Positions 1 through 7,507 of a stretch of DNA of 35,103 nucleotides are shown here, one piece after another. The stretch covers positions 1-35,103 of the forward strand of contig CANGJE010000023.1 of NCBI GenBank assembly GCA_947454305.1. Reading direction: 5' to 3'. The translations under genes were made by a program, and so were the position numbers. The stretch is from Oxalobacteraceae bacterium. GTDB taxonomy: Bacteria; Pseudomonadota; Gammaproteobacteria; Burkholderiales; Burkholderiaceae_D. The first letter of the stretch is position 1, and every line of letters begins with the position of its first letter. Under the pieces are notes generated by a model, which searched no databases, was not told where the DNA came from, and saw only the letters and a program-made list of their open reading frames with translations.

Positions 1-3000
1 GAATAATGCTCAGAACGGTGTTGTCGTTGATGGGCAAAAATCCTATGAGTTAGAGGCGAAGTTTGATGAACAGGATTTGGGTCGAGTCGCCATGGTGCTA
101 GATCCTTATGGGAAAAAAGAGGCTATTCCTGGAATTGGCAATGGCCAATTAGGAGGCCTACTCACGTTCCGTGAACAAATGCTCCAGCCAACGATGGCTC
201 AGCTAGATCACTTGGCTAAAACTGTTGTGGATCAGGTGAATACGATTCATGCTAATGGCATTGATTTAAGTGGTAACGTTGGTACCAATCTTTTTAAGAT
301 TGACCCAGTAACCAAAACTGACCCAATATCAGGCCAGGTGATTTCCTTGGATAGGGCGGCAGCAGGTATTAATCTAGCTATCGATGATCCAGCTAAGGTG
401 GCGGCAGCTGCTTTATTTCGTGTCATCGAAAGCGATAAAAATCTGTCAACTACAAATGCTACGTTGACCTATTCTGCTAGCTATCCTGATCCAGCTAAAG
501 TGCCCTCGATTGCATCGGTAATCAAAAATAATGCCGATCCTAGCTCTGGAGTGAATGCACCTCAAGGCAAGCTGTTGGGTCAAATACCTCTGGGAAGCAA
601 TAACTGGAATTTGTATCTTGATGGCGCCACCAGCGATCAGCAGTTGCAGATATTTACGCGTGATGGCCGTCAACTGGTAGGGGCGCCGTTAACAGATGCG
701 ACTGCAGCACAACTATTGGTTACACAACAAAACGGATTTTATGCAGGATCGACTTATTCAACTCAATATCTGAATCAATCTGGAGATACTGGCTATAAAC
801 AGATGTCTGTCTTCTATGGTTTGCAAGCTAAGCCAATAGAACACTATGGTCAGGAGACTCAATTTACGCCTGAGCATAATGTGCTTCCATCAGTGCACAC
901 GTGGGTGGAGAGCTTTGGTCATGCCATCGATGATCAGGCCGCTTCGATTCCAGCTGATACATTGACACTCAATGGCAAGGTGCTTCCGCAATTGTTGGCA
1001 ACAGCACCATCACGCACTATACAAGCAAGCGACGTTGCCAATTGGTTGAATCGGGCGGGTGTTGGAATGGATCCTACAGTCGCGATCAATGCAATGACGA
1101 CAGTAACGACGAATGTCGTTGATCCTACATTGGGAATGTATATCAATGGCATTGCCGTGCCCTCCGATCCTGCACGTACCACCATGGAGGGTCTTGCAAG
1201 CTACATAAACAATTCAATTGGTAGCGACGCAAATGTTGATGCATCAGTAAAAGATGGAAAACTGGTGCTCAATAACGCGACTGGTTACGGTGGTCGAGAT
1301 ATTTTTGTTGGAGATGTAGGAAATGATGGAAAGATCACCAATGAACAAACTTACAAAGGAACGCTGAATTTTTCTCAAGCTGGCACAGTCACGATTGGTT
1401 ATGGCCCGAAAGGCAAACTGGGTGATATGGCTGTACTCGGCAAACCAATCGGTAATTATTTCACCGCAATTAAACCAACGGAATATACCTCTGCAACGAT
1501 AGATGGTGCACAGATACCATCAAATGTTGACGGCATTCTAGGTGGTGCGATTACGATTAATGGCAAAACTCTCGGTCCTTTGGATTTGGGCCGCACATTG
1601 CAAGCGTCAGATATGACAGCTTGGATCAATGGAGTTGGAAGCACGTTTGATCCGCCTGTAGTTGCGAGCGCAACGACAAAAATTGTGGTGCCTAAAGATC
1701 AATACAAAGCGAATCTTTCTACAGGCAATCTCTCATTAAACGGTGTGAATATTGCGGGCACCGGCATTGGCGGAAGCTATGTGAATGCCTCAGATTTGGT
1801 CACTGCTATTAACTTAGCCGAGACCGGCAATGTTAATACCACGACTTCAAAATTAGATTTGACTCGCGCACTGGATATAAATGGCGTTCATATTACCGGT
1901 AGTAATTCTGATGGCACTTTTTCATCCGATGCCGATTTGGTGAATGCGATCAATGCCCACACTAGCGAAACTGGCGTGATGGCAACCCAAAATGTATCGG
2001 ATATCACTCTCAAGCATCAAATTGGCGGCGATATTGTTGTTGGTCCTTCCGTAGGTGTAGTCACCACAACAGAGTCTCGTCTAAATTTAACGCAGCCTTT
2101 AGATATTAATGGCGTTCATATCACCGGCAGCAATGCTGACGGTAGCTTCGCATCTAACTCAGATCTTATCAAAGCGATCAACGCGCATACGGTTGAGACT
2201 GGGGTGAGCATCACTCAAAATTTGAATGACATCGTTCTAAAAAATAATACGGGTGTCAGTATTAAGATTGGTCCTACATCGAGTACTAATGCTCTCGGTG
2301 TAAAAGACGGTGCTTACACAAATACTAATGCACTGGGCGTCACAGACGGTACCTATTCAAAGGTCAAGGCCGAATTAGGTACCAATGGTGCGATTACTTT
2401 ATCCAACCAAAGCGGCTCAGATATCAAAGTAGGTTCACTCTTTGGAAGTAATGTCTTCGGCATAGGCAATGGCCCTTACCGTGGTTCATTAAGTCTTGAT
2501 AGTAAAGATGCGATACGCGTAGGTTTTGGCCAGACAGGTAATCCTGCTGAATTAGCTAAGCTGGGTCTTCGTACTAGTGCCTATATTGACGGCGCGGCGC
2601 CGGAAGATTTATTGGTCTTCGTGACAGGCGAGGGTAGTGGTACCGTCGCCGGTAAGTTTGATGCGACGATGAAGGATCCTGCATCGCTGAATTCAGATCG
2701 AATTTCAACTTTGCGTTCACAAAATTTTGATGTGACCTTTACTTCAGATAATCACTATCAAATTACGTGGACTAATCCAGCAAATAATATTTCAACGGTA
2801 CTTGCTGAACGTGATTACGATCCTAAGCAGGGGATTGAATATCAAGGACTTAAATTTACCTTGAATAAGCCCCCTATGTCCGGCGATACCTTCCGTCTCG
2901 ATGGTGATCAAGACGGCAAAGGTAATAACCAGGTCATGCTAGACATGATCTCGCTTAAAGATAAAAAAGTCGTAGGTGGTCCGAATGGCAGCACCATTGC

Positions 3001-3238
3001 AGAAAGTTATTCTGAGACTGTGGGTAAGGCAGGGAATTTTTCTAACCAGGCAACCATAGCCCAGACAGCTCTCAAGGTGGTGAATGATCATGCGGTAGAA
3101 GCACGCGATAAAGTCTCAGGAGTGTCGCTGGATAGCGAGGCGGCTGACCTAATTAGATTTCAGCAAGCCTATCAGGCATCAGCAAAAGCAATGCAGACCG
3201 CTAATACTTTATTTGATTCCATTATTCAGATACGATGA
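1..3238 (+). CDS. flgK: Flagellar hook-associated protein 1 FlgK (5' end missing), unusually large
   Basis: FlgK forms the first hook-filament junction ring outside the cell. The reading frame is open from base 2, so the N-terminus lies outside the window; the TTG at 77 is internal, not a start. At least 1078 residues are present, whereas FlgK is about 550 in E. coli. The C-terminus has the family ending: SGVSLDSEAADLIRFQQAYQ, then an ASAKAMQTANTLFDSII helix. The middle is filled with IN-type modules (INGV/LNGV strand, then a helix ending in INAHT or similar). One pair is a near-perfect tandem of 76 residues (1853-2308). A second, diverged pair shares an 'RTLQASDM.AWIN' segment (about 1000-1080 and 1580-1650). 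It lies 31 bp before flgL, so the two are probably co-transcribed. Identity is firm; the role of the inserted modules is unknown. Confidence 0.95.
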   Translation, partial: NNAQNGVVVDGQKSYELEAKFDEQDLGRVAMVLDPYGKKEAIPGIGNGQLGGLLTFREQMLQPTMAQLDHLAKTVVDQVNTIHANGIDLSGNVGTNLFKIDPVTKTDPISGQVISLDRAAAGINLAIDDPAKVAAAALFRVIESDKNLSTTNATLTYSASYPDPAKVPSIASVIKNNADPSSGVNAPQGKLLGQIPLGSNNWNLYLDGATSDQQLQIFTRDGRQLVGAPLTDATAAQLLVTQQNGFYAGSTYSTQYLNQSGDTGYKQMSVFYGLQAKPIEHYGQETQFTPEHNVLPSVHTWVESFGHAIDDQAASIPADTLTLNGKVLPQLLATAPSRTIQASDVANWLNRAGVGMDPTVAINAMTTVTTNVVDPTLGMYINGIAVPSDPARTTMEGLASYINNSIGSDANVDASVKDGKLVLNNATGYGGRDIFVGDVGNDGKITNEQTYKGTLNFSQAGTVTIGYGPKGKLGDMAVLGKPIGNYFTAIKPTEYTSATIDGAQIPSNVDGILGGAITINGKTLGPLDLGRTLQASDMTAWINGVGSTFDPPVVASATTKIVVPKDQYKANLSTGNLSLNGVNIAGTGIGGSYVNASDLVTAINLAETGNVNTTTSKLDLTRALDINGVHITGSNSDGTFSSDADLVNAINAHTSETGVMATQNVSDITLKHQIGGDIVVGPSVGVVTTTESRLNLTQPLDINGVHITGSNADGSFASNSDLIKAINAHTVETGVSITQNLNDIVLKNNTGVSIKIGPTSSTNALGVKDGAYTNTNALGVTDGTYSKVKAELGTNGAITLSNQSGSDIKVGSLFGSNVFGIGNGPYRGSLSLDSKDAIRVGFGQTGNPAELAKLGLRTSAYIDGAAPEDLLVFVTGEGSGTVAGKFDATMKDPASLNSDRISTLRSQNFDVTFTSDNHYQITWTNPANNISTVLAERDYDPKQGIEYQGLKFTLNKPPMSGDTFRLDGDQDGKGNNQVMLDMISLKDKKVVGGPNGSTIAESYSETVGKAGNFSNQATIAQTALKVVNDHAVEARDKVSGVSLDSEAADLIRFQQAYQASAKAMQTANTLFDSIIQIR
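1853..2308 (+). repeat. Tandem 228-bp (76-aa) repeat inside flgK
   Basis: There are two in-frame copies with a 228-bp period, 1853-2080 and 2081-2308. Both begin L.LT..LDINGVHITGSN, continue with a helix ending KAINAHT or NAINAHT, and then a QN..DI.LK strand. A shorter repeat, TNALGV-DG-Y, follows directly at about 2284-2360. The pattern fits recent module duplication in the surface-exposed domain of FlgK. Confidence 0.9.
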
Positions 3239-3269
3239 TTCTAGCAATTAAGAGTGAAGGAACCTAATT

Positions 3270-4193
3270 ATGCAAGTGTCTACCAATTTGATGTTTGATC
3301 GTGCGATTTCGCAAATGGGTATTACCCAAGATCGTATTTCCAAAACTCAAACACAACTCTCGACTAGTAAGCAAATTAATAATCCTAGTGATGCTCCTGA
3401 TCAGGCGGCAACCATTACTCGTCTTAAGTCAGCGATCGATCGTCAAAATTCGTATGTGGCTACCATTAACTCTGTAAAAGATAAGCTATCCCAGCAAGAG
3501 ACAGCGGCGAGCAATGCGACTGATGTTTTGACACGATTAAAAGAGTTGACTGTTCAAGCGGCCAATGACACTTATTCCGCGGCAGATCGTAAATCGATGG
3601 ATCTTGAAGTCAAGCAGCTGCGTGACCAGTTACTTTCCCTAGCAAATACGCAAGATGTGAATGGAAACTTCATTTTTTCAGGTAGTAGGGTTGGTAAGCA
3701 GGCGTTTGCAACGGATGACAATGGTAAGTTGGTTTATCAGGGTGATCAGACGGTGAGTTCCACGGGAGTCGGTGATCAAAGCGCTGTTGATATCAACCGA
3801 TCAGGTACTAATCCATTCGATAAAATTGTTCGAGTAGATGCCTCTAACAAGAAAGTTGCAGTTGGATTTTTTCAGGTGATTGATGATTTGTCGGCTGCAC
3901 TGCAATCGAATGATGCAGGTTCAATTAAGCGCGCTGTAGGCGAGATAGGGACCATGCAACAAGGCTTGTCCGATAGCTTGGCTAGCATTGGTGCAGCAAC
4001 GAACAAGATAGACAATCAGGCATCATTAGCTAATGAGAACGTGTTGCGTATGAAATCGACACTCTCGCAAGTGGAAGACACCGATTACACGAAAGCTATC
4101 GCGGATATGAACAAAGACATGCTGGCTTTGCAGGCGGCGCAAAGTAGTTTTGCAAAAGTATCTCAATTGAATTTGTTTGACTACATCAAGTAA
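3270..4193 (+). CDS. flgL: Flagellar hook-associated protein 3 FlgL
   Basis: FlgL forms the second hook-filament junction ring, between FlgK and flagellin. The 307-residue product is of normal family length. It has the flagellin-like N-terminal helix (MQVSTNLMFDRAISQM, then SKTQTQLSTSKQINNPSDAP) and the paired C-terminal helix (VEDTDYTKAIADMNKDMLALQAA, ending LFDYIK). An AAGGAA ribosome site lies 8 bases before the ATG. It follows flgK by 31 bp and ends at a strong terminator. Unlike its neighbours FlgK, FliD and the flagellins, it carries no inserted repeat modules. Confidence 0.96.
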   Translation: MQVSTNLMFDRAISQMGITQDRISKTQTQLSTSKQINNPSDAPDQAATITRLKSAIDRQNSYVATINSVKDKLSQQETAASNATDVLTRLKELTVQAANDTYSAADRKSMDLEVKQLRDQLLSLANTQDVNGNFIFSGSRVGKQAFATDDNGKLVYQGDQTVSSTGVGDQSAVDINRSGTNPFDKIVRVDASNKKVAVGFFQVIDDLSAALQSNDAGSIKRAVGEIGTMQQGLSDSLASIGAATNKIDNQASLANENVLRMKSTLSQVEDTDYTKAIADMNKDMLALQAAQSSFAKVSQLNLFDYIK

Positions 4194-4224
4194 TTCCCAG
4201 CCAGGGGGTATAGCAGCGATCTTT

Positions 4225-4250
4225 GGCGGCCTTCGTGGCCGCCTTTTTTT
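4225..4250 (+). terminator. Rho-independent terminator after flgL
   Basis: A perfect 7-bp GC stem (GGCGGCC / GGCCGCC) with a 5-base loop is followed directly by seven T. It lies 31 bp after the flgL stop and closes the flgK-flgL transcript. Confidence 0.92.
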
Positions 4251-4424
4251 ACGCCTTTTTTTGCACTCTCCATGACCATTTATTTCATCCCTACGTAGGC
4301 TACGGCGGGGTAATACATGCTAGGGCATTACAGCGACTGACATGAGTTGCGGCTGATACGATGGGCTTCCCAATCAAGTAAACTTCTTGGTAGTCAACTG
4401 AGCGTGTTGCCGACCTGGAGAAGT

Positions 4425-4439
4425 TCTGCTCAGAGCAGA
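4425..4439. repeat. 15-bp perfect palindrome TCTGCTC-A-GAGCAGA
   Basis: Seven-base arms are perfectly complementary around a single central base, in a gene-free region. It could be a protein-binding site; a hairpin is unlikely with a one-base loop. No family match is recognised. Confidence 0.4.
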
Positions 4440-4530
4440 TGCGGGTAGAGTGCAGGTGGATTAGTGCAGAGATGCCGGTGAGGCCATCATGGCTAGGCGC
4501 TTCATTCAATAGCTAACGCGTCACAACATA

Positions 4531-4575
4531 AGCAGGACTAAGATCGGCAGGACTAAGATCAGCAGGGCTTATCTA
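4531..4575. repeat. Triple direct repeat, 15-bp period
   Basis: Units AGCAGGACTAAGATC (4531-4545) and GGCAGGACTAAGATC (4546-4560) differ at one base. A third, decayed copy (AGCAGGGCTTATCTA, 4561-4575) follows. It lies 35 bp downstream of the fliC terminator. Short tandem arrays like this usually arise by slippage. Confidence 0.7.
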
Positions 4576-4609
4576 GCTGTTTCATTCATTCATAACCAAT
4601 TCAACAGAC

Positions 4610-4641
4610 AAAAAAATACGGGGGTGTTTCCACCCCCGTAT
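4610..4641 (-). terminator. Rho-independent terminator of fliC
   Basis: A perfect 11-bp stem (ATACGGGGGTG / CACCCCCGTAT) with a 4-base loop is followed, reading leftward, by a run of T (A on the + strand, 4610-4616). It starts 20 bp after the flagellin stop codon and is a very strong terminator, as expected for a highly expressed flagellin. Confidence 0.95.
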
Positions 4642-4660
4642 CGTTCCGCTTAAGTAGCGA

Positions 4661-6772
4661 TTACTTCAACAGCGACAGCACCGACTGTGGTTGCTGGTTC
4701 GCTTGCGCCAACATCGCTGTAGCTGCTTGCGAAATGATCTGCTGTTTCGCCAACGAGCTGGTCTCTGTTGCGTAGTCTGTATCCAAGATACGGCTGCGTG
4801 AAGCAGACATGTTTTGGCTAGCTTCAGACAAGTTACTTACGATGTAGTCCATACGATTGTTCAACGCACCCGAATTAGCTTGGGATTTGCTGATAGTTTC
4901 GATAGCTGCATCGATAGCCACGATCGCTTGGTTAGCACCAGATACTGTGGACACGTCCACTTGGTTAATCTTCAGGCCGTTGTCAGCACCACCGAAAGTG
5001 CCTTGACGGAAGCCCAAGAGTTCCAAGTTAGCGATACCTTCGTTACCGGATTTTACGGTGAACTTGTTATCCGACTGCATAGTCACTTGAGAGTAGAACG
5101 TCTTCGCATTTGCCGAAGCAGCAGCTGAACCGATGGTGATACCTGTCAAGCCGATGTTAGCGTTCGATACAGAACCGATCGAAATGTTACGGCCATCAGT
5201 AGCACGCAATTCAACGCCATCACCCCAGGCGCTGGCAACCACACCAGTGCGGTCGGCCACGGCATTGTACGAATCGATCAAGCCGTTACGTGTTTCAGCA
5301 TTCGCTGTGAAAGTTACACCGTTCAGATAGATATCTGCAGTGGTACCAGCAGTAAAGCCTTCGCCACGAATCACGTTAGGTGATGCCGAAGCAGTTACAC
5401 CGGTCAGATCTGTTTTACGGTTGATCGCAGCAGCAATTGCGATGGCACTGCCTTCACGAGTCGACGAAGCAGCTGTTGTGTCGGATGCGCTATCGTCGGT
5501 TGAGAGTGATTGACCAATCGCTACGCCATTCAAGATCAAGCTGTTGTTCGACAACAAACCAGTGGTAGTGGTTGATGGAGCAGTGGCTTCTGCAGCAGTA
5601 GCGCGCTTGTAAGTGTTATACAAAGCAGTATCGGATGCATAGGAACCGTTACGCAAGCCACTGAAAGCTTCAACGTTTTGATCGCCAGTTTGGAAGCTGA
5701 CATCGATCTTGCGGCTATCCAATGTGTACAAGTTGTAGCTACCTACAAAGGTACCTGTATCGCGCACACCTGTTGCAGCTGCCGTCAGCGTGTTAAAGGC
5801 GATGTCGATGTTGCGGCCATCGGCTGCTTGCAGGGTTACGCCCAAGGTATCGTCTTCGGTATCAATCGCTGTCACACCAGTTTGAGCGGATTTAGCATTG
5901 ATCGCGACAACAGTTTGCTTACGGCTGAGCGAAGTGCTGGCAGCGCTGGTCGAGAACGAATCAGTTGTCACACCATTGATGGTGATAGTACCGGTCAGGG
6001 CTGTGGCTGTCATGCCGCCTGTACCTGAAACAACGTTGGTGTCGACTTTAGCGTAAACACCGCTCAAATCAGATTTAGCGTTGATCGCAGCAACTTTAGA
6101 AATTGCACTAGCGCTGGCAGCTACTGTTGAGGCTTTGTCAGAAACAGCCTGCGATGCACCGATAGCGACGCCGTTAACATACATAGCGCTGTCTTCCAGA
6201 GCGTCGAATGACGTTGCAGCAACATATTGACCGCCCGCCGATGCCAGTGTTGCACGTGTGCCGACACCGATATCTTTAGTGCGAGCTGACGCGAAATCGA
6301 GGTTGATGGTGTCACCTTGGTTAGTACCCGTTTGGATAACGACTTTTTGTGCTGAACCGTCCAACAATTTGATGTTGTTATGGTTGGTTTTAGTAGCGAT
6401 GTCATCGATCTGCGATTTCAACTGTGACACTTCAAGCTGAATCGATGAACGATCGTTGTCATTCATAGTGCCAGTGGCGGACTGAACTGACAGTTCACGC
6501 ATACGTGCCAGGATATCGTTGACGTTTTTGTACGCGCCTTCAGCAGTCTGCGTCATTGAGATCGCGTCATTTGTATTTTGGATAGCTTTAGCCATACCGC
6601 GGATTTGCGAAGTCATGCGATTCGAAATCGCTAGACCAGCCGCGTCATCTTTGGCAGAGTTGATTCTAGTTCCAGTTGAGAGGCGCTCCATGGCGGCGCT
6701 CAATTTGAGATCGCTCGAGCGCATCGATTCTTGTGCTACGAGCGCTTTAAGGTTGGTGTTAATCACTGACAT
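4661..6772 (-). CDS. fliC: Flagellin FliC (sigma-28 class), 703 aa
   Basis: This is the main filament subunit, secreted by the flagellar export apparatus. Residues 1-140 form the conserved D0/D1 helices (MSVINTNLKALVAQ; LSTGTRINSAKDDAAGLAIS; RMRELSVQSATG). The last 80 form the matching C-terminal helices (SASRSRILDTDYATETSSLAKQ; ending SVLSLLK). Between them lie about four IN modules in alternating types: one with LNGVAIG and an AIAIAAAIN helix, the other with a YLNGV strand and a DGRNI.I strand. At 703 residues it is larger than a typical 300-500-residue flagellin. AGGAGA lies 5 bases before the ATG. A sigma-28 promoter is 60-86 bp upstream and a strong terminator follows. The same module types occur in the giant flagellin at 11108. 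Confidence 0.96.
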   Translation of the reverse strand: MSVINTNLKALVAQESMRSSDLKLSAAMERLSTGTRINSAKDDAAGLAISNRMTSQIRGMAKAIQNTNDAISMTQTAEGAYKNVNDILARMRELSVQSATGTMNDNDRSSIQLEVSQLKSQIDDIATKTNHNNIKLLDGSAQKVVIQTGTNQGDTINLDFASARTKDIGVGTRATLASAGGQYVAATSFDALEDSAMYVNGVAIGASQAVSDKASTVAASASAISKVAAINAKSDLSGVYAKVDTNVVSGTGGMTATALTGTITINGVTTDSFSTSAASTSLSRKQTVVAINAKSAQTGVTAIDTEDDTLGVTLQAADGRNIDIAFNTLTAAATGVRDTGTFVGSYNLYTLDSRKIDVSFQTGDQNVEAFSGLRNGSYASDTALYNTYKRATAAEATAPSTTTTGLLSNNSLILNGVAIGQSLSTDDSASDTTAASSTREGSAIAIAAAINRKTDLTGVTASASPNVIRGEGFTAGTTADIYLNGVTFTANAETRNGLIDSYNAVADRTGVVASAWGDGVELRATDGRNISIGSVSNANIGLTGITIGSAAASANAKTFYSQVTMQSDNKFTVKSGNEGIANLELLGFRQGTFGGADNGLKINQVDVSTVSGANQAIVAIDAAIETISKSQANSGALNNRMDYIVSNLSEASQNMSASRSRILDTDYATETSSLAKQQIISQAATAMLAQANQQPQSVLSLLK

Positions 6773-6831
6773 GAAGTTCTCCTAAATTAGATTTACCTGA
6801 ATCACTCAAGAATCTTTTCTTGACGTTTAAT

Positions 6832-6858
6832 GAATCGGTACTGAAAAAAAAAGCTTTA
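6832..6858 (-). promoter_or_regulatory. Sigma-28 (FliA) promoter of fliC
   Basis: On the - strand, TAAAGCTT (6858-6851), an 11-bp spacer and ACCGATTC (6839-6832) match the FliA consensus TAAAGTTT-N11-GCCGATAA, with exact spacing. It implies a leader of about 55 bases. Two further promoters of the same layout stand before flaG and fliD. Confidence 0.85.
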
Positions 6859-6867
6859 GCAAAAATT

Positions 6868-7242
6868 TTAAGCGCGCGTATTAAAAAGTAAGCCCTTGAG
6901 CTTTTCCATGTTGTGCGCGACCTTGATGACGACCTCATTCGGTATCTGACGAATGACTTCGCCGGTATCCTCTTTTTTAACAACAATGATGGGCTGCCCC
7001 AGCGTTTCATCCACGGCGAAGGCTAGATTACGGCCGCCATCACGCATGTTGTCGTTGAGTTGGCCGATCGCTTGGTCGAGATTTTTCTTCATCTGTTCGA
7101 CGTTGATTTTGATCTCGGCTTTGGGAATGGGCGCAGTAGCCATGGCTACACCCGTTGCAGCGGGCGCAGCTGTTTGTCCCTGGGGCGCAGCTGGCTGCGG
7201 CTTGGGGCTGGGCTGCGGCGCCGATCTTGATTGAATTTCCAT
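6868..7242 (-). CDS. flaG: Flagellar protein FlaG
   Basis: FlaG is a small protein associated with filament-length control and often sits beside fliD; its biochemical role is poorly defined. The 124-residue product has a Pro/Ala-rich N-terminal third, then the FlaG domain: NVEQMKKNLDQAIGQLN, LAFAVDETLGQPIIVVKKEDTGEVIRQIP, ending in a helix. The ATG at 7242 is chosen because AAGGTGG lies 7 bases upstream; a GTG nine bases earlier overlaps that ribosome site. It is preceded by its own sigma-28 promoter and ends only 10 bp before the fliC promoter, so it may also contribute read-through into fliC. Confidence 0.92.
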   Translation of the reverse strand: MEIQSRSAPQPSPKPQPAAPQGQTAAPAATGVAMATAPIPKAEIKINVEQMKKNLDQAIGQLNDNMRDGGRNLAFAVDETLGQPIIVVKKEDTGEVIRQIPNEVVIKVAHNMEKLKGLLFNTRA

Positions 7243-7320
7243 AATTTCCACCTTTCTGGTTTGCCTAATATTGTTGGCATTCCACGAAGCGACATTACAA
7301 AACGAACTTGTACATTTGGG

Positions 7321-7347
7321 GTATCGGTGCGAGTACGTATAGCTTTA
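7321..7347 (-). promoter_or_regulatory. Sigma-28 promoter of flaG
   Basis: TAAAGCTA (7347-7340), 11 bp, ACCGATAC (7328-7321) on the - strand. This is close to the FliA consensus with exact spacing and gives a leader of about 70 bases before the flaG ATG. Confidence 0.85.
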
Positions 7348-7457
7348 GGCCTAAGGAGGAAAAATTTTGCCGGTCTAAGATGTAAATTATTTATTTGCTA
7401 ATATTTAAGCTATTTAAACGTCGTGTTTACGTTGTTAGCGGAAGAGTAAAGTGAAAT

Positions 7458-7488
7458 AAAAAAGCCCGGTCAGTTATCTGATCGGGCT
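7458..7488 (-). terminator. Rho-independent terminator of fliD
   Basis: An 11-bp stem with one mismatch (AGCCCGATCAG / CTGACCGGGCT) and a 4-base loop is followed by six T on the - strand. It lies 19 bp after the fliD stop. It separates fliD from flaG, which has its own promoter. Confidence 0.9.
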
Positions 7489-7507
7489 TAGTTAATTAGT
7501 TAAGGGA

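Larger units (their letters stand above)
4251..4609. other. Intergenic stretch between flgL and fliC, no convincing gene
   Basis: About 360 bp lie between two convergent terminators. The only long frame, 69 codons on the - strand, has no ribosome site and no recognisable protein character. The stretch holds a 15-bp palindrome (4425-4439) and a triple 15-bp repeat (4531-4575), listed separately. A small RNA cannot be excluded, but I see no promoter for one. Confidence 0.6.

Noticed and set aside
77..3238. TTG at 77 as the start of the large first protein
   Set aside because: The frame is open to the window edge and the upstream residues (VVVDGQKSYELEAKFDEQDL) read as normal FlgK protein, so the gene begins outside the window.
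4300..4509. 69-codon - strand frame between flgL and fliC
   Set aside because: It has no ribosome site or recognisable protein features, and it lies between two terminators without a promoter.
4531..4575. Triple 15-bp repeat as a CRISPR array
   Set aside because: The units are adjacent with no spacers, there are only three, and no cas genes are present.
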